Positions 10,289-24,368 of a DNA stretch of 64,000 nt are shown piece by piece. Source of the stretch: Mortierella alpina (lineage: Eukaryota > Mortierellomycota > Mortierellomycetes > Mortierellales > Mortierellaceae); the NCBI GenBank assembly GCA_029449245.1, contig JANATF010000002.1:3596001-3660000 (forward strand). Direction: 5' to 3'. A model generated the notes under the pieces. It ran no database searches. It was not told the origin of the DNA and saw nothing but the letters and a program-made list of their open reading frames with translations. Each line of letters opens with the position of its first letter. Position 1 is the stretch's first letter. Position numbers and translations under genes: made by a program.

Positions 10289-12294
10289 ATGGTACGGACT
10301 CACATGGAGCTGAGATAAAGGGACCTCCACATGCCGGCCACCGGAGTAGTGGACAACGGCAGCAAGGCAACTAATGCAAAAGTGTCGTTCTTCCACTTCC
10401 TGGCCGCTCTTCTCTTTTTCGCGCTTCATCGCATCAGCCTACACAGTTCGTCACCAACCTGACCAAGGACAACGGTAGGTGTTCTTCACTCTTTCTCTCC
10501 ATATCTCTCTCTCTCTCTCCACCTCCTCAGGCTATCCTAATATGTGTGGCAGGTCACAATATGGTAAAGGATAGAGACTTACGCGTGTTCGTCAATGACT
10601 AGCCCACGAGGACGGCATTTGGTGTGCAGCATGGTCGGCCAAGAATGCACTTGTCACCGGCTCACTGGATAACACAGTCAAGGTCTGGTACGTGGGACAC
10701 GATCCGACTATGAGCGAGCACTTGTGGAAAAGCTACAAGCTGCACTGCAGGAATTACCGCACTAATCCGCCTGAAACGCTAACACGTCCCTTTCGTCGGT
10801 CACGCATCATAGGGATGCAGAGAATGGTGAACTGAAGGGAACCTTGACTGGCCACCAGCTCGGCGTCAACTCTGTGGATACCAACACGGAAGGAACATGT
10901 ATGCGGGATACTCGGATGACATGTCTTTTTGTGCCAGGAGTCTATTTGACAAGAGTGGCATAGTGGCACGGAATTAACAAATATGTTCTCCTCGCTGACA
11001 TAGTGGCTGTGTCGACGTCGCTGGACAGCCAGATCAGAATTTGGGACCTGGAACAACTCAAGCAGCATAAAGTCATTGACGCTGGAGCAGGTAACAGGAT
11101 AACTCCTCGATGAAATTCAGCTGCATCATGGCCCATCAAGGAATCCATTATCTCCCAGATGGCGAAAAAGAAAGACGAGAGTCTAAGCAACCTTGCACTC
11201 TGTGATGTTGCTATATTTGAGCGTAGTTCAGGCATGGACAGCAAAGTTTTCGCCAGACTCCAAGCACATTGCCACAGGATCTTCCTCTGGAGACGTGAAC
11301 CTTTACAATGTGGAAAGCGGCGAGAAGGCACAGACGTTTGAAGGTCGCGGCAAGTTCTCAATGTGTGTAGCATACGTAAGTCCCACCTTTTTATGATGTC
11401 GTCAGCTGAGAATATGGTCTCCCGTCAAGCTGTAATATCGTCTGACATGGTTATTGGCTGCATGGATCGACAATATAGAGTCCGAACGGAGAATATGTTG
11501 CCTGTGGAACTGAGGCATCCTCAGACTCGGCAACGGTTCTCTTGTTTGATGTTGCCACAGGCAAGCTGCGATCTACATACAAGGGTAAGCAGGCTATACC
11601 ATTGCGAATCTTGTTTTTTCAAGATATCTTGGGAAGTAGCGCTCACTAAAGTATGTGTCTGTCAATTTTTTTTTTTCATTAGGCCACGCCATGACAGTGC
11701 GATCCATCGCCTTCTCGGCAGATTCTACAAAGCTCATTACAGGATCAGATGACAGGAGGATCATGATCCACGACGCGTAAGCGCTCGGCAACTGTGTGCA
11801 GTATGTCGCGGGTGTGGCCCATAATGCTAACGTAACTTGTTTCCATATTGTGCAGTGTTCATGGCGATACGATCCGCACGCTCTCAGGACATTCTGCATG
11901 GGTATTGAGTGTCGCTGTCAGCAGCGATGGTGTGCACGTTGCCAGCGGGTAAGTTTTTGCGGATAGTTTTGAGGATGATACCTGCGAAAGGCAGCAATGA
12001 AGTTTAACCTGTCTGCTTCTATTTTTAGTTCCAGCGATAGCAAAGTCAAGCTGTGGGACTTGGTTGCAGACCAATGCATTGATACCATGGATGGACATAG
12101 CGATCAGGTAAAAATGCACGATTCGTTAGATTGATCATATTGTTTTCAATGAGGAGCTGGACTAATGATGACGATGATGATGATGGGAATGATACGCGTA
12201 GGTCTGGGGACTCGCCTGGAACAAGCAGGGTAACAGGTTTGCATCCGTATCGGATGACAAGTCCATCAAGTTCTACTCGACCACCTCCGCCTGA
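10289..12294 (+). CDS. SKI8: Ski8/WDR61 WD40-repeat protein
   Basis: Seven-bladed WD40 protein shared by the SKI complex (cytoplasmic 3'-5' mRNA decay) and, in many eukaryotes, the Paf1 complex. Exons: 10447-10474, 10603-10687, 10813-10898, 11004-11090, 11227-11375, 11479-11584, 11683-11776, 11856-11948, 12029-12107 and 12202-12294, all in frame. Repeat motifs include NAHEDGIWCAAW, GHQLGVNSVD, IRIWDLE, KFSPDSKHIATG, GKLRSTYKGHAM, TGSDDRRIMIHD, LSGHSAWVLSVAVS and KVKLWDLVADQC. The order and the DAGAG/AW and RGKF motifs match WDR61. The first exon is uncertain: the best fit is a lone ATG at 10289-10291 directly followed by a GT donor, giving about 300 residues in total. If that is wrong, the start lies in another short exon before 10447. 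Confidence 0.9.
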
Positions 12295-13240
12295 GAACTC
12301 TATCCGCCTCTATCGTCGTCTATGGTCTGCGTTTATTTTTGGTACATTAAAAGCAAAGGAAACTCCAGTGCAAGGTGGTCGAATAAATAGACGCCGCTCT
12401 TCTCGGCGCTTGTACTTTCTGAGCTCAACTATGCTGCGGTGGCGAGAGTGTCAAGCGAGTTGGACATCTCCATTCACACATACAACTCGGCAAGACTGTG
12501 GGTCTCAATGCTGAGAGGCATCGATACTGGATGTGCGAATGTTTGTTTTCATGGGCGGTGTCATGATCATGCTTTATAGGACTAGTAAAGACGACCCCTT
12601 CTTGTCCACAGAGTCATGGGGCAAGAGCTCATACTCGGATGATTGAATGCGCGATGCGGCAACATGCATGCAAGTCTTGGCTATCAAATAACTCGTCGCC
12701 GCACCCTACCTTGTGTTTGGGTCGTCGACACCCCTGCGCAGAGGCGAGTGGTACCAACTGGTTGGGACAAATTTATAAAAAGTGCGTCAGCTCTCATTTG
12801 ACAGTCGACTTGCGACCTTACTGCCGACTCGTTTGCTTCTGTGGAAAAAGAAACGTCGCTGGGCGATCATCGGGGATGAGCAAAGGCAAGGGATGGCAGC
12901 TGTGCGTGTTGGATTCTGGAGGGGTAAGCGAGTGCAAAGAGGAGGTGGACAGCAGAGTGGGTGATTCCGTGCAAGCCAGTGTGTTCCAATGGCTGAAAGG
13001 GTGCTGAGAAATCAGAGCACAGACCACACGGCAACACTCCTGTGCCTGATGATAATTCTTTTGTTCTCTCTCTTCGCTTCTCCACCTGTTGTCTTCTGCA
13101 CACTTCTTTGTTCCTCATTCGTCCTCTATTCCTTTGTTGCATTCCATTCTTTACTCTCCTCCATTCGATCCAATTCAACCCCAAGTCGATCTAATTCATC
13201 TCAATCGCTCTCCACTCTGTTCAATCCCTGCAATTCGTAC
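12295..13240. other. Spacer and leader upstream of the Ser/Pro-rich protein
   Basis: Holds the Ski8 3' region and the promoter of the next plus gene. TTTATAAAAAG near 12771-12781 may be a TATA element, and 13030-13230 is pyrimidine-rich with many TCAAT/CAATTC words, typical of a leader. No conserved ORF. Confidence 0.5.
12382..12387 (+). promoter_or_regulatory. Poly(A) signal AATAAA after Ski8
   Basis: Canonical AATAAA 88 nt after the Ski8 stop codon, on the sense strand. Confidence 0.45.
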
Positions 13241-14739
13241 ATGCTAGTCATGCTCAACGACGACATTCTCTCATACCCTGTTGTGCTTCTCTCCAAGAAG
13301 TCCACACTGCTAAGAATGCCCACACCCCTGGCCTTGTCAGAGGACATCTTGACGCCTGCCAGTAACACCAGCCCACACTCTTTATCCCTCGCTGGCACCA
13401 GCGGCCAGGACACCCCCGCAGACAGCGGCAGTGGTATCTCGCATACCCTTGAGAAGCGCAAGTATTCCACAGTAGCCGATGACCATTTCCACGAATATCC
13501 TTCACATGCCGCCATCATCACCACATCCAACGACCATCCCGTTAATACCACAGGCGAGCATGCAGCGTCCAGCAACAGTGGTGACACCTTGCGCAGCAGC
13601 AGCGGTGATGCCCTGCGTAAAATACTAGAGTCGCGACGTCGAATCCTAGAGCTGTTGGCACGACATGCTCGAGAGGAGGATAGTGCGATAGCCCGTTTAA
13701 CCAAGGAAAACACAGTTTACAACAAAACACTCCATCACATACCAGCACCCATTTTCTCAAGTAGCTCAGGAAGCATAAGAAGAGGGACATTTAGGAAGAA
13801 GGGATCAACAGCGTCTTGGTCCTCGCAGGGCCAGAGTAGTGACCAAGCTGTAACGTACCTTCGCCGACCTACAACTCTCCTGAAGGTCAAAGTCGTGTTG
13901 CCTTCATCGCCTTGCTCTGAGGCTCCAAAAAGTCCAGACTACCAAGCGGATGATGAGCTCGACGAGCTTGAGGATGAGGACAGTTTAATAACGGGTCCTG
14001 CACCACCGTCGCCCCCCATCAAAACCAAGGTAAACCCTCATCGCCGGATGTTTGTCCAGCAAGTTTCCAGGATTCAAACGTACTGTACCTAACTATGCAT
14101 TCAACACTCCTGATCTCATCTCTACAGCTATCCGTCCTGGAGCCGATCCGACGCAGCAAGAAGGCTCGCCATGACCACGTGTATGAGCGTGCAAGAGCCG
14201 CCAATTCGTCTCCACAGCATTCCACGGCCGGGGAACCAATGACATTGGAGGTGCGCCACCAAAACCAGTCTCACCCGATCGACTCAGCCCCGCGTCAAAC
14301 GAAGGCCGTGCGTTTTGACGACTCGCTCAACAGAGTGGTTGTGTACAGGGCCGAGGATCCAGCGCGCGATGTTTCCTTTTCTAGCGAGAGCGCAGGCGAC
14401 TCCAGTCCACCTAGTGGTGCCACGCCGCCCCCCGATTCATTCTCCCTCGCAACCTTATCCTCATCTTCATCCTCAACTGTACCACCCACTGCATCACCCA
14501 CGGCCTCTCACCCTTCGCCCGATCTAGTTTCATCTCTCACCTCCTCTCGCACCAACTCAAGTCCAAAACGCAAGTCAAGTCCGTGCGACCCAAGCGAAAC
14601 CCCTCGACCACTTAAAAGACCCAACAGGGATTCGCTGTCACCTCCACAACCAGATCAAAGCCCAGCCGCCATCTCTCCCTTGCCCATGTTGCGTCGGCAA
14701 TCCTCGAGCGTCTCGTTGCTGGACACCATGTCATCTTGA
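13241..14739 (+). CDS. Uncharacterised Ser/Pro-rich protein with a PP1-docking-like KAVRF motif
   Basis: I do not recognise the family. Two exons, 13241-14029 and 14128-14739, joined by a GT-AG intron (AAG/GTAAAC ... CTACAG/CTATCC), give 466 residues. Start candidates are 13241 and 13250; the upstream frame is open but reads as pyrimidine-rich leader. Visible parts: a helical basic segment around residues 125-155 (ILESRRRILELLARHAREED), an acidic stretch DDELDELEDED near 235-250, and KAVRFDDSLNRVVVY around residue 322. The rest is mostly disordered Ser/Pro. KAVRF fits the [KR]-x-[VI]-x-[FW] docking motif of protein phosphatase 1, and the following D/L/V pattern recalls PP1-targeting proteins. 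A PP1-regulatory role is inference only. Confidence 0.65.
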
Positions 14740-14885
14740 ACAATATACCAAGCACACCTTTTTTTTTTTCTTTTTCTACAAGAACTGAGTCTCTCAGAGC
14801 CATGGCAATCCTCAGTCATTAAAAGGCAGTGCTGGAGCTACCTGCGGTCAATCGTGTAATGGTTGCTATGCCATCCACGCTCGTT

Positions 14886-16091
<1,206 letters not shown>

Positions 16092-16855
16092 GGTGGATGT
16101 GGAAGGTGTAAAGGTTAAAGGTGTCAAGGTGTCCAATGCAAGAACAAGAAAAGAAAAACGCAGCCGTGAGAGTTTTGTGGGGCTGGGAAAGCAAAAAGTG
16201 AAAATGCCGTAGCGCAGGAACCCATCGGATTTTATTCCGGTCAAACATTCTCACTGAGCCGTTGTCAGGTACGCGCTTTGCGATCCTACAGCACGGCATC
16301 GGCAAAGTCTCTCTAGGCTGCTCTTCCTCTAGGCTTCTCTTCCTCTCGGCTTCTCCTTTTCTCTTCGCACAGGCCGTAGTTCTTTGCAGGTGTGCACACG
16401 CCAGCAGCCGACAGTCTATTCGTCCGCGGGGAGTCGTGGCTCTTGACTACGCGATCCCATGATAACATGGGTGGTGTATGATGTGGTCTGGTCCTAACGA
16501 GATCTGCATGGGGTGCTGACATATACTGTAGATACTGTATGTGTGCAGGTTGGATTGGAAGAACAGCAGCGAATGGGTTGCTCACAGTTGGGGACCAAGG
16601 AAGAGCTCGCGAGATCGCGAGAAAGGTACATGTGGGGGTGCATAAGGACTGTTGGCGCACCCTTGTTCATCATGCGCTCCCTCGTGTCGTTGTGATCCCC
16701 ATTCCATTGTTCCATCCTCAGCACCTCCGTCCTTCCTTCCTGTGGCCGACATCTCTTTGCAGCAGCATTGCAGTTAACCTATCCTCGCCTTCCGGCACAT
16801 ACCTCATTACCAGCTGCCACCCCCCTGGCAATACAACACAACAGACACACCTCCT
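16092..16855. promoter_or_regulatory. Divergent promoter region, sepiapterin reductase / phospholipase D
   Basis: 764 bp between divergent start codons. There is a short duplicated word around 16314-16350 (CTCTAGGCTTCTCTTC twice). No TATA box or conserved ORF that I can support. Confidence 0.4.
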
Positions 16856-19800
16856 ATGGCTGTCGAAGTGCCTGCGCTTGACGAGACCCGCCCTGTGCAA
16901 GGCGCCGCCAAACCGGCTGCCGATGACGCTGCCACCTCGCCCGCGCCAGGCGCCTCCAACGACGCCTCGCCTGGGAGCACCAACGGCCCAAACAAGCTGC
17001 TCCTGAGTGCCGCCGAGCGCTTCACCCTGGGCCTGAAGAAGAGAACCTTCTCGCCCACTCGCACCACATTTCCGTCAATGCCCCAAACGCTGGCTTCATC
17101 GCAAGAGCAGACAACAGCCTCGCCTACGCTTCAGTCTGAGCTAGGACGTCAACAACAACAGCAACAACAAAGACAGAACCAGGCTACCATTCAGGAGGAG
17201 CAGCCGTCGTCCTCGGACAACCCATTTGACTTTGAATTTGAGTTCAAGAACCCATTTACCTCAAAGAGAATTCACTTTGGTGGTTATCGCAGGAGTCTGG
17301 ACTCTCGTCAGAACTCGTCGGTTGCCCACGGATCAGCGCAGCCGACCAGCATCTCCATGACCGAAGATGAGAACGCGCGAATGATGCAGCTCAAGTCTGT
17401 GTTCAACAAGTTCTTTAAGCGTAAAAAAGACGGCAGGAAAGGCAAAGGCAACGACCAGGTCGCACTCGAGGCAGAAGAATACCAGGTCTGGAATAACCTC
17501 GCACCACTCGTCTTCCAGCCGTCAGCGGTCTTTATGGGTCTGTCGTTCATGATCGATGACAAGGGCAGCAACTTGAACGACAAGACGAATGTGGACTGGA
17601 ATATGAACATCATCCTCGCACTAGTCAAGGTAAGCCTGAGCAGTCGTCATTGTATATCTCTGTGTGTTCTGTTGTCAGGTTAAGGTTGTGTATGAACCAA
17701 GAGGCTGTGGCGATGATGCGCCAACACAATAATGCGCCGTCGTATGAGTTTTTTTTTTTGTTTTGCTCCTATTGTCTTGTTAATACGATGAATAATGGCT
17801 CTCGCAGGCAGTCTGCATGCCTATTACCATCGCTCTCTGCTGACATTATGTATTTTTGTACTCGAGAGGGAAGCGAGAGAAAGCAAGAGAGAAAGAAAAG
17901 AGCACTCACTTTGCGTCCAAGAATGACGGAGCATACACACGAAACACATATGCACCTCCCCTCAACTATGCTATGCAATGCAACTAACCATGGCGATACT
18001 GCTTTGCTGCTCCTCGTTTTGCGTCTCGGGTCTCAGGTCGTCATTTTGCCCTATACTTACACGTCCAAGGACACCAAGGTCAGGAACAGGGACAGCAAGC
18101 GGAACTCAAAGGAGCCCAAGAGCAGCCAATCTATAAAGGACAAGGAAGAAAAGGAACCCAAGGAGCAGAAGCGGTTCCTTGTTATCAAGGTCCAGTACGG
18201 TGACTACTTGCCCAGCTGGCTGATCGAACGCAGTCTGGATGACTTTGTGCGTCTGTATGAATCCTACCACCCTCCAATTCCTGAGCAACCGCTGCTCTCA
18301 AAGTCACTTAAGGTGCCCAAGCCCCCAGCCTGCATTCGTTCCCGTTTCAGCTTGAGCGGCAGATCTGCCAGTATGACACCTGGAGCGAATGCGGACCCAA
18401 ACGACAACAACGTGGTGGTCGAGGACGGAAGTGTCGTAGTCGACAACGCCGGTATTTTTGATCCAAAGGCGGCACCCAAGCTGACGCGCGAGCTTCAAAC
18501 ATTTCTTCAGGATATGATTCGATATGCCATGTACGTGCCTGATGCAGAGCGCATGTGCAAGTTCCTAGAGCTCTCGGCTCTCACTCTCGCCAACGTCCCG
18601 GATGGTGGTTATCAAGGGAAGGAGGGTTATTTGAACGTTGTGAAGCAGAAGCGACTGATGGATGAAGGCCCGCTGACGAACGCTGTCAAGAAGGTGTACC
18701 GCAAGCCCGTTTCCAAGTACTTTATCGTGCGCGACTCATATATCATTCTTGCCGCAAGCCATAAGAACGTAAGTGACCAGATCCCTTGCCTCGATTCAAA
18801 ATACCCTTTGCTCTCAACACGCAACTCACCTCTCCGTCCATGTCGATAGACTGAGATCCAAGACGTCATCATGTTGGATTCGTCGTTCAAAGCTCAGAAG
18901 TGTCCTCGCCATCTTCACGCACCTCACACATTTGACATTATCAATGCAGAGCTCAAACTCCATGTGCGCGCAAAGTCGGATCACCGTCGCCGCCAGTTTG
19001 TCGAGAGTATTCGCAAGATGCCCTCGCTCTGGAGGGAGCCCAAACGATTCAACAGCTTTGCACCTGTCCGGACTAACGTGAGCGCTCAATGGCTCGTCGA
19101 CGGCCGTGATTACTTTTGGAACGTGAGTAAAGCCATGGAGATGGCTAAGGAAACAATCTACATTTTGGACTGGATGCTGTCACCCGAGATCCTACTCCGC
19201 CGTCACCAACGGGATGGCATCGATTGGTCGCTGAAGGATGTTCTGGGTCGCAAGGCAAAGGAGGGTGTCAAAGTGTACATTGTCATGTACAGCGAGGTCG
19301 ACGCTGCAATGCACCTGGCTTCTTTGAGGGCCAAAAAGCTGTTGAGGAAACTCTGCCCTGAGAACATCTGGGTCCAACGCCATGGTCCGAACTTGAAGAC
19401 AGCCTGGTGGGCGCATCACGAGAAGCTGATCGTGATCGACAACATGATTGCTTTCATCGGTGGACTGGATCTTTGCTTTGGACGCTGGGACACACCCGAA
19501 CACACGCTTATTGACATTAAGGAGGGCGAAAGCGGTCCCTGTTGGCCAGGTCAGGATTATTCCAACCCTCGGATCAAGGACTTTTGTGACCTCTCCAAAC
19601 CAGACATGGACTCGATCGATCGCGCTGAGAATCCCAGGATGCCTTGGCACGACGTTGGCTTGCAAATTCTAGGCCAACCTTCAAGAGATGTGGCGCGTCA
19701 TTTTATCCAGCGCTGGAACTTTTTGTGCAGGACAAAGCCAAAGCAGAGGAGGATCCCATTCTTGCTCCCAAAGCCTGATATTCACTTATCAAAGCTGGAC

Positions 19801-21634
19801 GAGATGGGTCTTCAGGGCTCTTGTGAGGTCCAGATTCTGCGTTCAGTGTCCTCATGGTCCATTGGTGTCAAAGATCCCGAGTGCAGTATTCTCACAGCCT
19901 ACATTGCTGCCATTGAACGAGCAGAGCACTTTATCTACATTGGTGAGTGGACATAGCTTATGCCGCGCCTCTTTCTGGTATCTAGGGCCGTAGAGTTCTA
20001 CTAACCCTTGCCCATTTTTTGCTTCATTTAGAGAATCAATTCTTTATCACGTCAACCAACGTGAACAAGACTATTGTGCACAATGGTATTGGCCGTGCCT
20101 TGACGGACAGGATCATCAAAGCTCACAAGGCCAACGAAAAATTCAGGTACAGAGCAGTAGACATGCAACTGGCGACTATTTTTTTTTGGTCCCGACCCCT
20201 TTCTTATGTAATCCCCTTTTCTTTTCCTCTGTTGTCTGAAGGGTCATTGTCGTGTTGCCTTTGGTACCTGGCTTTGAAGGCGGCATCAACACACCTGCGG
20301 CGACGTCTGTGCGCATGGTGATGCTGAGTATCTACGAGACTATTTGCCATGGCAAGAACTCGATCTATGGTCGTCTGGCAACCGCCGGCGTAGTGAAGCC
20401 CCACAAGTATATCTCATTTTATGGACTTCGGAACTGGGCAAAGTTTGGCGAGAAATTTATCACAGAGCAAGTGTATATTCACGCCAAGATGATGATTGTC
20501 GATGACCGCGTGGCCATTATCGGTTCGGCCAACATCAACGAACGATCGATGCTCGGTAACCGCGATTCCGAGATTGCGGCGGTGGTCAGGGATCAGGACT
20601 ACATCGACTCGACCATGAACGGGATCCCCTACAAGGTCTCGAGGTTTGCACATACCTTGCGGATGAACCTAATGACGGAGCACTTGGGATTGCCCGTAGG
20701 ACACGACCATAATCCACCTGGACATCAGAGCATGGCAACAGATTATAATGATACGCCGTTTACGGAGCTGGATTTCGTAGACCCAGTTCATCCGGCGTTT
20801 TTCGAAGACATCTGGAAGCATTACGCCCAGTCAAACACACTGATCTTTAGGGAAATGTTCAAGTGCATTCCTGATGATACCGTCAAGACCTGGTCACAGT
20901 ACACAAAGTTCAATGCGCAGTCGAATGTGGAAGATCCTCGTATGAAGGAAGAGCGGACACTGAAGGACAAGGCCATAGACAAGATTCTAGGACCGACTCT
21001 GGGCGAGCACTTCAAATCTGGAGGCGACAGCAGTGGCGATGAGGAGGAGGAGTATGACGACAAGGAGGATCGGAGTGCGGTGCGATCGGCCAAGAAAGCC
21101 CTGGCGAACGATGACTCCGGAGAGGATGAGGATCCCGTCAAGGACGGTGCTAAAGATGACAAGATCATTCGACAGGATCCATCAAGTGAGAACTTCTCGA
21201 GGAGACAGGGCAAGGACAGGAGAACTGCATCGACGTCTTCATCAGCGTCAAAGAACCACAGGTCTCTGCGGACCGATCAACGAGTTAGCGCGGGCCAGCG
21301 GACTGCAGACAAGAAGCTGGAGCGGGACGAGGAGAAGGCGAGGAAAGGCGAGGGTGTGAGCGGTACGGTCTCTGCGGACACGTCGTTTGCAGTCGCAGAT
21401 CCCAGTTCCAGCTCCTTGTCCCCCGCGGTGGGCAGTCGACGAAGGGAGCCTGTCAAGCGAACGGCCAGTGCCCTGGCAGAGACCAACGATGTTCGCCTTG
21501 CGATGGAGAATGATCTGAGCAAGGTACAAGGCCACCTGGTGGAATGGCCTCTGGACTTTTTGCGCGAGGAGCTCGAGTCGTACAACTTTTGCTATCCAAA
21601 GGACTACAACCACCCCATTGATCTCTACACTTGA
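16856..21634 (+). CDS. PLD1: Phospholipase D (PX/PH-type PLD1)
   Basis: Hydrolyses phosphatidylcholine to phosphatidic acid and choline at membranes; in fungi it is involved in secretion, sporulation and polar growth. Five exons, 16856-17629, 18037-18768, 18850-19942, 20032-20146 and 20242-21634, give 1,368 residues. Order: disordered N-terminus with a Q-rich tract (~100-115); PX-like region split by a basic insert (~200-400); PH-like segment around 440-560; catalytic half 1 with HHEKLIVIDNMIAFIGG (~690); half 2 with HAKMMIVDDRVAIIGSANIN (~985). Both HxKxxxxD motifs are complete. IYIENQFFI, which precedes the second half in PLDs, spans an exon junction. The C-terminal ~250 residues are charged and disordered and end in WPLDFLREELESYNFCYPKD. 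Intron 1 (407 nt) is unusually long for this window. Confidence 0.95.
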
Positions 21635-21728
21635 GCGAGATTATACAAAGGAAGGAAGGAAGGATCGATACCCCCCACAAGCTCCGTTGCTATTCTACTT
21701 TTATTAAAAAAATATGCAATCTTCGTCA

Positions 21729-23863
21729 TCAATGGTTGTTTCTTGCCTGTTCTGCAACAGCTGTCCGCACCATCTCCTGGACTTCGCGACAAAGTCCCAC
21801 CACATTCGTTGATATGACGACCTTGCTTTCGATCTTGCCATCCAAGGTCTCGGGCAAGCCTAGGATGTTCATCAGCACGGCTCCAGAGTGGCTTTCCTCC
21901 ATGTAGATAAAGTTGGCGACCGAGGCCACCAGCCGGTGCAGGATCTCTTCAGAGCCCTCTTTCTCGATCGCTGCAGAGATGGCGCTCAGACACTCCATGT
22001 TCCAGTCCTCCTCCAAATCTTTCAAGGGCCCTCCCGAAAGCGAGGGCGTCGCAGTGTCGGTCAATTCGCTTCTGGAGTGGGCAATCTTGACGCCGATATC
22101 AAAGGCCAAGGACGCCGCCGTCTGACGCTGCTGTGCAACCGGTGAAAGAAGCGTGGTGACCAAGAGTTGTTTGGTTGATTCCCGCGCAGCAGAGGATAGG
22201 ACATAGGTGCCGAGGAGAGGTGTGCCAAAGGCATTGCAGGCAAGACGAAGGGTCATGAGCGCTGCTGGTTTTGAACCGTCGTTGCCCTTGTCCGCGACCA
22301 GTTTGAACATGTTGACCAAGGTTAGGTTTCCGTCCTTGGCGTAGACTTCTGCGATCTTGGGGTGAAGGATCAGCATCCGCATAATGTCGAGCAGCGGGAA
22401 CTGGTTCTCATACGGTAGCAATCCTGCCAATCTGCCTAGAAATGAGTGTAATCCCCCACACAATATTCAATCCGTGTCAAATTTCGTGTATAACAAGACA
22501 AAAAATGAATGAAAATACACAATGCTTGCTTGGGAGGTAAAAAAAAAAAAATCTCACCTAGAAGGGGCTTCCAGGTAGCACCTAGTTCACCCAGGGTTGG
22601 TTCTGCGGACTGGTTGGTTTTTGCTACCTGACGCTTCTTGAGCCAGGCATGGATCTTGTCCAACTGTTTGATCTCTTGCTCAGAGAGCCCGTTCTCGGTT
22701 GGCAGGAACGTCTTGAGTTTCGCGAATACTGCATCCAAGGAGTCCAGCGCAGGGAACAGAATCGGCGTCCCTGAAAGACCCTTGTATTGCGTCAATGACA
22801 GCAATGCATGTGGGTGTGCTAAGAAAAAAAAAATCATGAACAAAATAATTAGCATTAATTTTTTTTTCCTGCTGTGGAGCATTGCACCACACGACAAAGT
22901 TGTACCTGGGTGGGCACTGTAGATGAGCAGATCGATACTACTTCTGAGCTCTGCTTGATCTGCTCCCGAAAACTGCGAAAACTTGGTGCCCCGGAGAAAG
23001 AACATGAACGTCGGCGTAGAGCGAACTTCGAATTCACGCCCGATCGTCTGTGCCATTCCAATATCGACCTTGACACCCTTGATCTTTCCTCCTTTGGCTT
23101 GCACAAGCTCCTCGTATATGGGTGCAATGACCCGACAGGGTGGACAGGTGGCGGACGTAAAGTACACGACTGTTGCTGGATGATCCTGGATGATGGTGCG
23201 CAGTTGCCTTAGGTCGGATACGATGGTCACCGCAGCAGGTCCTGCGGGGAGCAAGGCGGACATGGGAGCATTCTGGGTCGATGGCAGAGCAGGACTTTGG
23301 GTGTGCCTGCTGGGTCCAAACATGCCCTCTATCATGGGTCGCATTGCCTGTCCAAAAGGTGTGTTCAAAAAGTCGGCCGGGAGTGAAGTAATGTTGCTGG
23401 GGATAGGTCTCCCTACCAAGAACTGGCACACATCGTTGGAAAAGTTGTTGCAGTTGTTGTCTAGCAGCGCACACACAGGGAAATATCAAAGTGGTTAGTT
23501 TTCCCTCCAAGCACCTCTACACACAAACGGTTGTCGGGCTTTTCTCGCTTGGACTATGAGAGTGTTACCCAAGAGATGGTATGCGTCTGCAGTATAGGTC
23601 TCGCGCATGTTGTCCATGAATTCCATAAAGACCTCCTGTGGAATCTCTGTCTCGCCCATGTCGACCCTTTGAATGGGGTTTCCGTGCGGCGTGGTGCCAG
23701 GAATGGAGCTCATGATGCCCTGTCCGTAGTAGAATTCGCGCCCAAAGATGACTACGGATGTGTGATAAATCGCATCTATCTGGCGGCCGACGAGACCCAA
23801 GGACATGGAGCGGGCCATTCCCTGCGAGAGGTCGTAGACGAACAGGGTCACTCTCTCGGGCAT
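21729..23863 (-). CDS. PPPDE (DeSI-type) peptidase - thioredoxin - PUL domain protein
   Basis: Four exons, 23863-23569, 23460-22906, 22818-22558 and 22435-21729, give 605 residues. Domain 1 (~1-145) is a PPPDE/desumoylating isopeptidase closest to DESI1: VTLFVYDLSQGMARSMS, catalytic His34 in AIYHTSVV and catalytic Cys102 in DNNCNNFSND. Domain 2 (~170-275) is thioredoxin-like with a full CPPC motif (C204, C207) and the cis-proline context STPTFMFF. Domain 3 (~310-600) is an alpha-helical PUL repeat, a fold known to bind Cdc48/p97. The combination points to removal of SUMO or ubiquitin coupled to Cdc48 and redox chemistry (inference). MPERV is chosen as start because DESI1 proteins begin there; an upstream in-frame Met exists at 23947. 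Confidence 0.9.
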
Positions 23864-24368
23864 GGTTATAATATCTGCTTCTCCGGCTGGGCTTGTGAAC
23901 TTGGCAGAGGACGGGGAAAAGGCTGAAAGAAAAGGTCGAGTGAACAAGGACGGGCAGACGAATTGTGTGATAATGGAAAGAAGTAGAGGACGCAGCGAAA
24001 AAACGTAATATATTGTATATGGTAGTTGAAAGGCTGACGCGTCTGAGCGATCGGGTCGAAAAAACGTGGTTGATAGTCATCCATACGGACCTGTAGCCGC
24101 AATTGCACGCTCCACGCAACCTCTCAGCCTCGCTGACCACTCTGCCTGTACAGAGAAAGAAAGGTAAAGGCGCAGGGATCAAGAAAAGACGCGTGCGTGC
24201 TGAGCAAGCGCCTACTCTTGATCACTGTGACTTGATTACTTTCGGCCCGCACACGACTTCTCACGGTTCTTGTCATTGTCACACCTTCACGCATTTCCAC
24301 TTTTCCTGTCCGCTCCCTTTCGCATCCATTTCTCACAGGAGCATCGCTAACAGCAGCTTGCAGCTAGA
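23864..24368. promoter_or_regulatory. Divergent promoter region, PPPDE-Trx-PUL / heme oxygenase
   Basis: 505 bp between divergent starts. AT-rich ATATTGTATATGG around 24008-24021 could serve as a TATA-like element; pyrimidine-rich just before the heme oxygenase start. No gene seen. Confidence 0.4.

Noticed and set aside
16314-16350. Short direct repeat of CTCTAGGCTTCTCTTC as a regulatory element
   Set aside because: Only two copies in CT-rich DNA; likely simple-sequence drift.
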